A stretch of 64,000 nucleotides of DNA, from positions 1 to 64,000 of the forward strand of contig VXIS01000218.1 in NCBI GenBank assembly GCA_008704415.1. The letters are read 5' to 3'. Source of the stretch: Sphaerosporella brunnea. Its lineage: Eukaryota; Ascomycota; Pezizomycetes; Pezizales; Pyronemataceae. A program made the translations under genes and the position numbers. The notes under the pieces are model-generated. The model was not told the DNA's origin. It worked only from the letters and a program-made list of their open reading frames with translations, and did not search any database. How positions within the stretch are numbered: position 1 is the stretch's first letter; each line of letters opens with the position of its first letter. This document shows, in pieces, positions 30,310 through 39,423 of the stretch.

Positions 30310-33270
30310 TCCTCACCAACAATATTCAATCAAAATCTCCAACTCCTGGCCTTAATTTCCCGCCACTGGCGGTGATGTGCAGGATTGCATATTGGTTGGT
30401 GCGAGCAGTTATCATGTCATGAATGCGACGCTCATCCAAGTAGTATTGAATCTCGGAGCCTGTCTTCGATCCACGTGCATACCGCACCCACCTCCGACAC
30501 TGCGGGCAAGGGGTCATTGCAAACAGGTTGTTAGTATGTATATAGTATTGGGAGCTCTCACACCTTGGCGTAGGAGATATACTGATTGCCTTCAGCGCCG
30601 TGGCTTTTGGTAAAGGCACTTGAACATCCACTAGCAGCTACAGGTTAGTTGACTACTTCGTCTTCAAGCTGTTGCTTTTCTGTAAACATCGCCTTCATAG
30701 CCTCCTTTGGGCGGCCTCGTACAGGAACCCTAGGTGCCCTGCCTATTTCGAGGCTGCAGTATCCGCCGTGCTGTCGACGCAGTTCGATCGCGTGGTTATA
30801 GCGCCACAGAATTTTGGCAACCCCATGTGCCTGCGAGCGGAGGGATTCCATATTACTGTTGCCTGCCAAACTTCGTGGGCGTCGACTTTTCCAATACGAG
30901 ATCTGGGATTGTTTTATTCCCTGTTGAAATGTGTGTTTCTTAGAGTCGAGTAGATGAGGTGCCATATTGGATTGGAGGAACTCCGATGCGGGAGCAGCTG
31001 TTATACTGTATTGTCAACGCCAACCACACGCGGTGTCCCCGGGGCTTTGCGAGCTATCATCGTCACCTCTATCCGCGACTTTAGAAAGAATGCATTCCAA
31101 TCCATTGGCAAACAGGTTCGATGTGTGCTTTAGCAAGGGATGTTTTGCTGGTGATCAATCAGAGAGTTTCAGACCATTCGCCCTAGCCAGTGGGATCCGC
31201 AACTGTCGGTCCCAAACGCAGGCGAAAAAATCGGGTTATAGGGTGCACAAGGTTGTTAGTAATCGATAGACCGCTCAGTATAACCAAAGTGATCTACAAT
31301 ACGCACATTCGCTCCCAACGAGTGATTTGAGCGGCGCATCACCAACTTCGTCGACACACTAGCGTCCTACACAGACACCATCTAACAGAAAGTAGCTTCA
31401 GCAAAGTCAGAGGTAGGGTTGATAGACCTACGAGCCCACGCTCAATCTATATGAACTGCAGAAAAGTGCTGCGCGATTCGAAATTGCCGTCGCAGTGTGT
31501 CAGAACACAAAGAGAGCGCTGGAAAACGCCACAAGCTTTTGATGGGAGATGCAGGACTCACAAGGGGAGAGCTCGGAGAAAGAGGACTGGGAAATGGAGG
31601 AGATGCAAAAGAGGGACCGACGAAGAGGACCACCGCTGTTGCGTTATGCGGGCGCAATAAACTTACCACAGACACACCTGGACACAGCACGTGCGTACAC
31701 CGGCGGGAACAACAACCGATCGCACAACGGCGCGTATTCGTAAGCGGGCAAAGTGGCAAGTAACTGCCAGAGCATGTGAGCAGGGCGCGCTGCGGCAGCT
31801 CACACACATCACAGCCGGTTCAGCAAAATAAGGAATCCAATCACAATCAGCCAAATGTTGCTAGTGTCCAAAGGAGAAAGATGTGGAAGTTCCGAGAACG
31901 GTACCGACGACACTGTGATAACAATTGTATGCAAATGCCACCAATATACAGGCTGCTGGCAAAGCCTTGCTACTGCCGACCACGAGCTGGAAATGGCAGA
32001 CGGCTCGTATCAAACCACGATGTAAGAAATCATATGGCGAGAAATAATTCATCCAGGGGACAAAGCTGCGACTTATCCTTTCGAGCATCGGGAACAGCAC
32101 CGGCGGCCTCATTTTGGGAGTCTCCTAGTGGATCTAGATGTTGGCAGTACGCCGGTGATCGACGCCATACCATCAAGACGTCCGGCTGCAGGGACAACAG
32201 AGCACTTTGGACATGGCTGCTATTCTGGCGACGGATTATTGGAAAGGATCTTCTGTATCCTGATCCGGTGGGGACGGGGTGGTCCACACGCACCATAAGC
32301 TGCGTATCCTCATTGAGGCCCTCAAGCTACACATCCCACTCGCAATACCCACCTCAAGTATTGCATACCTTCACAGCTCACGGCTCGAGAAGTAAGCACC
32401 ATGGTATCTTCAAAGCGGCCGTCATGACGCCGTCTGTGAGTCCTGACGGCTAGTCTAGCCGCCTGCTCCACGGGGTCCGTCGTCCGTTGCATACCTTTTT
32501 GTTTATGTTCTGTATCAACGAGCCGTACCACGGCCTTATCGAGGTGTGCAATCCTGCTGGATTGCCATTAAGGGTGTGTCAGTCAGCCAAGAACAATGTT
32601 TTCGTGACTATTGAGCAATCGCTGAATGGAGTTGCCATGAAGGTAGCTTTGTTGATCATTGAGGCCATGCGGAAACCACACAGTATCCCGGACCGAGGTT
32701 TTCGGGAGGCAGACACGAGTGATCCTCCTAGACCGGCTCTTCCCAGAGCGTCAAACCGGCACTTGCTAGCGTCTCCCTTGCGAAGCTTCTCCTTGAAATA
32801 GGGCGCTGTGGTCGCATTCCCGGTCAGGAGTTGGAATTACTCGGACGTGACCCCCTTTCTCTCTTGGTCAGAGCTGGACGCGGGGCCCACTTCTTTCGCT
32901 ATTCTAGAGCCGCGCGCAATGGCTGCGGGCTTCAGTGGCGCCGCACGTCAGGTGGGACAAGCTGGCCTGCCGCAAACGCGCCTCGTTGGGAGCTCTGGTT
33001 TCTTACTGACAATTTTCCCAATTGGGGGTATAGATCCTCCATATTTCCACGCACCGAGTTGGTATTTCGGAATCCGAATTCTGCGATCTCTTCTTTGAGA
33101 GTGACCCCCCTATTTGAGCTTGAACGGCTTCACGTGCGCGCGTCAACCGTTGTGATGCACCGGCTGTAGCTTTCCGTTGCGATCATGGTGATAGGACTTT
33201 ACCGCTTCACTGCTTGACCGCGTGAGGTCTGGGGGAAATGTATCATCACCGAATCGTACGTTCTGCCTGC
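30310..33270. other. No recognisable gene
   Basis: Starts with a diverged copy of the 29.09-29.22-kb block. Frames such as minus 30645-30965 (ending VRGRPKEAMKAMFTEKQQLE) and plus 32487-32801 have acceptable composition but no domain, start or splice support. Confidence 0.35.
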
Positions 33271-33279
33271 GTTCACACT

Positions 33280-33385
33280 AGCTGGCTGGAAACGAGCTCG
33301 TCGGAAGGCTTGAGTCAGCTCGTCCGATTCCTAGACTCGGCTCGCGGTCTCGAGCTGCACTCCACTATGCTCGAGCCATGCTCGA
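33280..33385 (+). repeat. Palindrome-rich GAGCC element, diverged
   Basis: Clustered GGCTTGAGTCAGCTCG, GACTCGGCTCGCGGTCTCGAGC and two CTCGAGCCA words; ends are poorly preserved. Confidence 0.45.
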
Positions 33386-33469
33386 GCCACCTGATTGTTT
33401 TACACAAAAATCAGGGGCACAGGGTCGTTCTAGCGGGGGCACTGCATTCTAGGGTGATGTCCATTGCAT

Positions 33470-33700
33470 AGAGCTTCGATATCCGTACAGATGAGTCTGA
33501 GAGGTCCGCCAGCGCTGAACAGGAGTAGTGCAGAACAGCCACGGCAGCTCACTCTGCATCCTCCGGGGCGTCGAGGTCACTATGACTTTCTGTACCGTCC
33601 CCAGCTGTCCCCGCAACACTCAAACCTTCCCTGACTGGAACGTCCAAGTCTTAATACCCCCACCTTTTCCATCGTTGCACTTCGGTTTGCTTCAACCAGT
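33470..33700. repeat. Copy of the duplicated secreted-gene segment
   Basis: Sequence such as CTCTGCATCCTCCGGGGCGT aligns with the 3' part of the gene at 29437-29739 (CTGCACCCTCCCCGGCGTC) and with 36110-36300 (CTGCACCCTCCGGCGCGTC). GATATCCGTACAGATGAGTC here is the inverted match of GATCTGTACGGATATC at about 30.03 kb. Confidence 0.5.
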
Positions 33701-33934
33701 GTTTGAACCGCAATAGCGTGTTAACTCCGCCAGCAGACGTTTCCGCCGGGAGGGAAGGGAGTCACTGTTCTTTCACCCTCTACCAATGGAGGGGGTCGGT
33801 GCCAAGGAGAACCGAGGTCTCGCAAAAATACCGAGCAGTCTCGGTAACATCCATGGTTGGTAATCTGCGGACGTTGTGCAGCATTGCCGAATATAGCGGC
33901 TTGATGCGGTGAGACATCTAAGACTAGGCAAATC

Positions 33935-34083
33935 CACGGAACGGACACAATGCTATCTAAAAGCTCGGTCCTAGCTCAAGGGAGACTTACTATCGTTCGA
34001 GCGAAATTTGCCCGGATCGAGGCGGCTCGAGATGCGGGCTCTAGCTATTGGCCCGCGCAGGAGCGGCTCGTGTCCTTCACTCC
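33935..34083 (-). repeat. Palindrome-rich GAGCC element
   Basis: Starts ACACAATGCTATCTAAAAGC (compare ACAAAATTCTAAGTGAAAGC at 37.24 kb) and ends GGCTCGTGTCCTTCACT, so both ends of the family are recognisable. Confidence 0.6.
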
Positions 34084-34481
34084 TTCACTCGCGAGCGGCG
34101 ACACAGTATCTGTTCACATTGCGTAGTCCAGTCAGCATCGTGATATGCCACATCGCAGGCGTTGCTCGACCTTGCGCCCACAAAGATAACTACACGCTCA
34201 CGCTTCCGCTGGAGTGTCGAACACTTGGCCTGCTTTGTGATTAAAGGTATTCAGAATCATTTAGGTATCCACCCGCGGAGACAAAGGGTTCTACTATTGA
34301 GCGGCTCGTAGGTGTGCAGAGTCAGACACGTGGCGTTCTCGGGATCACGCATCCGGATTATTCACCGCGTTGTGGCTATCGACAAACAAAAAAACGATCA
34401 ATTCCAAGCAAAAAAATTGCACTCATTAGCAAATAGTTACATCTCTACGTCGCGTAACCAAGCATGCTCCGCTCCTCTGCG
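34084..34481. other. 3' flank of the MPRNRKS gene
   Basis: No coding feature. The last part (GCAAATAGTTACATCTCTAC, near 34430) is conserved as GCAAATAGTCACATCTCTAC at about 37725, downstream of the paralogue. Confidence 0.5.
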
Positions 34482-35508
34482 TTACATGGGTCGCCTAACA
34501 CAACGCCGCCCAGGGAAAACGTGCACTTTATCGCTACTCTCGGCCTGAACAGGCGGCGGGGAAGCCAGGGGCTTTTCATCCACAACGTCCGGCACCGGTG
34601 GTGTCGGCCGTGCGAGGTCTACAGCGAAGTTGTTCCGGCCCGCAGTTGGCGTGCGCCGCAACCTGAACGGCGTCGGCAGCGGCGGTGTTGGCTGTGACAG
34701 GTCTACAACGAAGTTGTTCCGGCCCGCAGTTGGCGTGTGCGGCAACCTGAACGGCGTTGGCAACGGCGGCGTCGGCTGAGAGAGGTCTACAGCAAAGTCA
34801 TTCGGGCGCCGGGTTGGCGTGCGCGGCGTCGAGGGGCCGGGGGCTGGACCCAACCGGGTGCGCGAAGGGAGGGCGGCGATGCGGCGGGATTCCGAGGAGG
34901 GTCGTGGCCGGTACGCGGTGTCAGTGTCCGTTCCCTTGGTTGGGACCGAGCGGGATGGCGTGACGTCCGCGGACGGGTCTCCAATGACCCCCCCCCCAAA
35001 CTCGTCATCAGAGATGTCCAGTGGCCTCTCGAGAGTGCCGCCCCGTTCAGACAACATCTCGGCGTTCTCCTCGCCAAGAGGTCTCACCTGTATGGTGCGG
35101 GTGCTTCCCTGGCGGCTGCGTCGTGCCATCAGCTTGCTGGGGCCTATCACAAGCGGGTGCGATACATACCGGCGAATCGGATGCCTCCACTCTGGGATCG
35201 TTCGTGGGTGTGAGCAGCTCCGGATCGTTTCCGAGTTCGTTTCCCAACGCACGGCATGCCTCGAACGCAGGAACAGGTTCGGAGTCCGTCAGCGTGCTGC
35301 TCGGCAGCCACGCCCCGAATATGAAGCTGTCTACGAACGCGCGGACCCGTTCCTTGTGGGCTTGCTGCTCCTGAGCCTCGGATTGCTCGTTCTGGGTGTT
35401 GGTGTCCGTGGTTGGGGTGTCGGATTGCTCGTTCTGAGTGTTGCTGTTGCGTCGCTCCTTCCGAGTCTTCTGCGATCGCATTTTCTGAGACTTGCGGTTG
35501 CGCGGCAT
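34482..35508 (-). CDS. Two-exon hypothetical protein, MPRNRKS family, ~314 aa
   Basis: Exon 1 is 35508-35170 and exon 2 is 35087-34482. The 82-nt intron starts GTATGTATC and ends CATACAG, with both exons in phase 0. Exon 1 begins MPRNRKSQKMRSQKTRKERR (basic, nuclear-type), followed by NTQNEQSDT and NTQNEQSEAQ repeats and an ordered stretch (RVRAFVDSFIFGAWLPSSTL). Exon 2 reads PLGEENAEMLSERGG, then LDISDDEF, and ends in three repeats of about 28 residues of the type DLSQPTPPLPTPFRL plus HTPTAGRNNF. The promoter has a TATA-like GCATAAATAC on the minus strand and a CAACACAACACC leader. A damaged paralogue lies at 37737-38281. Function unknown. Confidence 0.65.
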
Positions 35509-35595
35509 GTTGTGGTGTTGTGTTGGTGAGGCGGTCAATAGATGTGGTGTTGTGTTGGGAAGAGGATCGATGTTGTGTGGTCGCGTTGACAGAAG

Positions 35596-35603
35596 TATTT
35601 ATG
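35596..35603 (-). promoter_or_regulatory. TATA-like box, MPRNRKS gene
   Basis: CATAAATA on the minus strand about 90 nt before the start codon, within a block (CATAAATACTTCTGTCAACG) exactly conserved before the paralogue at about 38.37 kb. Confidence 0.55.
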
Positions 35604-35965
35604 CGAACCGCTGTGGTGCGGGTTCACAATATTCGCCGCATACGAGTGCTTACGGTGCGCAAGTTGCACCCTGACAGCAAATTGTCGCGGGTACAACGTC
35701 AGGTGCATAGGTGACCGCCGCATTGTCTGTAGCAGATGTTGCGCAGGCATCGTCCACAACGCCGGCCGGAGGTGCTCGCACACGTTTGCATGACCACCTT
35801 CAACACAGGTACTGGACTCGTTGAATCACGGGAAGTAATGAAACCGTTGCGACGTAGGGACCATCAATCACGGTGGAGCAACTCAGCGAAGCATCCCATT
35901 CCAATCAGGTCAAGCTGCGCAGTCTGCGAACACTGCCAGCTACGCAAAACTCTCCTCTCGCACCG

Positions 35966-36065
35966 TGTAGTGATGGACACGAGCCGGCTCGACTCAAGCC
36001 AGAGGGTAGGCTCGAGCCAGGTCGTCAAATTTCCTGGCTCGGCTCGTGAGCTCGAGCCGTCCCAC
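35966..36065 (+). repeat. Palindrome-rich GAGCC element
   Basis: Begins TAGTGATGGACACGAGCC exactly as at 63.8 kb, then a shortened, rearranged interior ending GAGCTCGAGCCGTCCCAC. Confidence 0.65.
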
Positions 36066-36099
36066 AGCTCAGAGAAAGAATAGAGCGAATGGTAAGCGT

Positions 36100-36310
36100 T
36101 TGGGTGAACTGTACGTTGTATCAATCTGTGCAGATCAATCTGAATGGTCCGACAGCCCTGACGAGCTCAGAGCAGCCTGAACGGCGGAATCTGCACCCTC
36201 CGGCGCGTCATGATCGCTATCACCCGCCACACCCTCACCAGATTTACCCGCAATGTTCCCACTTTCTCCAGCTGCCACCAGTACATCATCAGGGTCGTCA
36301 TAACCCCACT
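36100..36310. repeat. Copy of the duplicated secreted-gene segment
   Basis: CTGCACCCTCCGGCGCGTC and flanking sequence align with 33.47-33.70 kb and with the gene at 29437-29739. CAGATCAATCTG matches the inverted GATTGATCTG of about 30.03 kb. Confidence 0.5.
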
Positions 36311-37233
36311 TTTCCCACGGTTTGTTGAAGGTATAGACCTAGTCGCTGTCTATAGCCGTTGCTGAAGTTCAGGCAGTGGGCTTTAAGAACGTCGGTAAAA
36401 CTGATGATTAGAGTAGCATCACATCAACCTTGGACGGGCAACACTTTGTCAGTCACGGCAGTATCACATCAGCCGTACTACGCCACCACCGGGTTGTTCT
36501 CGTCATGCTTGCGGTGTGCTGTGATGCTTGCAGGGTCGATTGGATTACTATCGTGCCTGACGCGATTGAGAGGTTGATGTGATCCTCACGTGCGCCTCAC
36601 GGGGATTTGCAGGCCTTTTATAAGGTAAGAGGCAGAAACGGGCGCTAGCTCCTAACTCTAATGGCAACAGCGTACAAGTTCCAGCGACTTTTTGTTCCCC
36701 TTCTGGGTTCCTGCCTTGGGCATTCTGCGCCTTCGCTTGCGTGATCCTGCCTGCTGCTCCTCAGCATCCGACTCAGCATCAGCTGCGGTACCAGAATCGA
36801 ACTTTTCCACAGCGTTCACTGCATGCGCAGCAGATCCGCTCTTCCTGCAACCTGTTCTCGGAAAATGATCCTTTGCTTGCAGAGAAATGCGGTGTGAGTC
36901 GAGCTCCGCTGCCCACCAAGTGTTACGGACTCCGGCAGCACCTTGGAAAATATCTGGGTAGCAGTCATTAACGCGAATCCCACAAGGTTTTTACTATTGG
37001 GTTTACCCCATTGTCCGCTTACACCCTTTCTTGTAGAACGCCTGCATAACTTCATTTTCTTCGTCAGAAGCAGCATTGATTTGATCATCGTAGCTGGAGC
37101 CACTGCTAGGGACCGTCGACATGGTGAGGTTTCCGTTGTCCTGGCTGCGCGCTGGGTGGGTGTTGTGCAAGGTGCAGTATAACGGGTAGGGTGGGTTGAG
37201 ATGGGGGTTGATCCGCCGGGTGGGTTGAGATGA
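36311..37233. other. No recognisable gene
   Basis: Short frames without domains. Confidence 0.35.
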
Positions 37234-37377
37234 GCCAACAAAATTCTAAGTGAAAGCTCGAGCCAGACTCACCGTTTTTCGAGCCAGCTCGAGCTCAAAT
37301 TTAGGCGGATCGAGCCGGCTCTGGCTCGAAGGTCGAGCTTTTGGCTGCAGCCGCCTCGGCTCGTGTCCATCACTAGG
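37234..37377 (-). repeat. Palindrome-rich GAGCC element, full length
   Basis: About 144 bp from GAGCCAACAAAATTCTAAGT to CTCGTGTCCATCACTA. It is the reverse complement of the copy at 63815-63960 over its whole length, which defines both ends of the family. Confidence 0.7.
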
Positions 37378-37736
37378 TGGAGGTGAACGGCGTTTGCGGA
37401 CGTTCTGAGTAGGGTTCTGCCGCAGGAATGTTGGCATGGCTTCCATGGCAGCATAGGCACAATGCGAACGATCAGGGAACAGTGTTGCGCTGCGGAACAT
37501 GATGTTTCACACATCAGCCCATCACCGTTGTTACCATGTCCCGACGCACAGATTCGGTCGCGACTGGGTTGCGGGGAAATCAAAGCGTGTCCGGCAATCC
37601 TGGAATTACCCACGTTGGAATGGTAGTATGCGTGGGATCACGCGTCCTGCGTTGTGCTTCACATGGGCAATCGATAAGGCATTTCCAAACAAATATACAC
37701 TTTATTCCAAGCAAGAAACTGCAAATAGTCACATCT
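37378..37736. other. 3' flank of the MPRNRKS paralogue
   Basis: No coding feature recognised; the part from about 37690 is conserved with the 3' flank of the other family member. Confidence 0.4.
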
Positions 37737-38281
37737 CTACGTTGAGTGACCAACAACGCTCCGCTGCTCCTCCTCCAGTGGCCCCCCGGGAGTGCAGCCA
37801 AGTTCAGCCGCACCTTCGTCATCGAAATCAAACAACAGCGGCTGCATGATGTCGGATGATTCCTCACGCTGCATTCGACTGCCACCGCGTGCAGTCGGAC
37901 TGTCGTCATCGAGCTCAAACGACTCTGCGATGCTCGAAGATGCCACGCGCTGCACTCGACGGCGACCACGTTTGGCCGGACCGTCGTCATCCAGTTCAAA
38001 CGAATCCGCGATGTCTGAGGATTCCTTGCGCTGCATCCGACAGCAACCACGTTCAGGAGACATGGCGGCGTCCTCCTCGACTGCCGGTCTCAACTCCATT
38101 ATGCCTGCGCTTCCCTCGCGCGGATTCGTTCCTTGCCGGCTTGCTGCTTTTGAGCCTCGGATTGCTCGTTCTGGGTGTTGGAGTCCTCGTTTGGAGTGTT
38201 GGCGTGCTCCATTTGAGTGTTGCATCGCTCCTTCGCAGTCTTGTTGCATCGCCTTTTCCGAGACTTGCGGTTTCGCGGCAT
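37737..38281 (-). pseudogene. MPRNRKS-family paralogue, truncated
   Basis: The ATG at 38281 gives MPRNRKSRKRRCNKTAKERC, then NTQNEQSEAQKQQAGKERIR as in the gene at 34482, but the frame stops after 60 residues (38099) where the relative continues with its ordered stretch. A different frame downstream (to 37737) carries three repeats of about 29 residues: RMQRKESSDIADSFELDDDG, RVQRVASSSIAESFELDDD and RMQREESSDIMQPLLFDFDD. These acidic repeats are unlike the Pro-rich repeats of the relative, so the C-termini were exchanged or evolved separately. No good 5' splice site was found to join the parts, hence the pseudogene call; an unrecognised intron is possible. Confidence 0.5.
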
Positions 38282-38662
38282 CTTGTGGTGTTGTGTGAGG
38301 GAGGCGGTCGATGGTCGTGTTGTGTTGGGAAGTCGATCGATGTTGTGTTGTCGCGTTGACAGAAGTATTTATGCGACCCGGTGTGGTGCGGGTGCACGAT
38401 GTTCGCCGCGGACGATGGTTCGTGGTTCCGGAGATGCGCTGCTTACCGTGCGCATGTTGGACCCTCACATTTGGGTACAACGTCAGGGGCATAAGTGAAC
38501 GACGAATGGAGTGCAGTGTATGATGCGCAGGCGTCAACCGTCATCACGCAGCAAGGCCGGAAGTACACGTTTGGATGACCACGTTCTTCGCGCCTACCGG
38601 ACCCCGTGAATCAAGAGTTCAAAAAGAATGGTTTTTTGTACAGAGGTTTTTTCGCTTCGCCT

Positions 38663-38714
38663 CCGAGTTTTCGGGGGGCGTCCCACTGTTTTATGTGGAC
38701 ACCCGAAAACTCGG
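38663..38714. other. 13-bp perfect inverted repeat (hairpin)
   Basis: CCGAGTTTTCGGG at 38663-38675 and CCCGAAAACTCGG at 38702-38714, with a 26-nt loop that contains a second, weaker GTCC/GGAC pairing. GTACA motifs flank it on both sides (38637, 38726). Confidence 0.7.
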
Positions 38715-38739
38715 GATGGTGTATGTACAAAGGTCTACC

Positions 38740-39420
38740 ACGACTAGTGTCGCTGCCGTGCATCAAACGGGCTATCAATAAGGGTGCGGGGAGTGATCGA
38801 AGAATCACAATTCGATCATGTGTAGCTGCGCAGTTCCTGCCGTCTGCAAATCGAATCATCAGGATTCGTAGGGATACACTCCGGAATCATGATTGATTCG
38901 TGGAAAAAATATATCGTGACGAATTCCGAGTGCAGGAACTGGCGGGCAGAACGAGAAGACCATGCTCTGCTCGACCCTATGAGGCTGGCTTTGATTCTGA
39001 CCGACAGCCTCCACAGCCTCACGGAACTACAGGAAGTGGTTGTCAATTCGATATCGACATTTTGCCAGCGTGAGGTTGCGAGGACACAGGTGGGGTGCGT
39101 GACGACGACGTCTACATGGCCGCACATACCAGCAATCAAGGTGGTTGTACTGATAGATTCGCAGTGACACATCAGTCGCATACGCGGAACAATGACCCGC
39201 TTCCCTCCCAGATATCACCACCAGCAAATGTAGAACCGCTGCTGGAGTGGTCAACTTCAGCTCTGTTCGTGACTATCCCCTGGACCGTAGCGGGCTTCTG
39301 GGCCTTCGGGACCAGAACGTTCGACCGCATGGCAACGAGTGCACGAGAAAAAAAGAACGTAATAGAGCGAGATGGAACGATGCTTTTACATGTAGAGAAT
39401 AATCCTATCTGAGAAAATCT
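38740..39420. other. No recognisable gene
   Basis: Short frames only, between the hairpin and the piggyBac element. Confidence 0.35.
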
Positions 39421-39423
39421 TGA

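Noticed and set aside
34819..35529. 236-residue plus-strand frame
   Set aside because: Antisense of the two-exon MPRNRKS gene, whose splice signals, promoter and paralogue support the minus strand.
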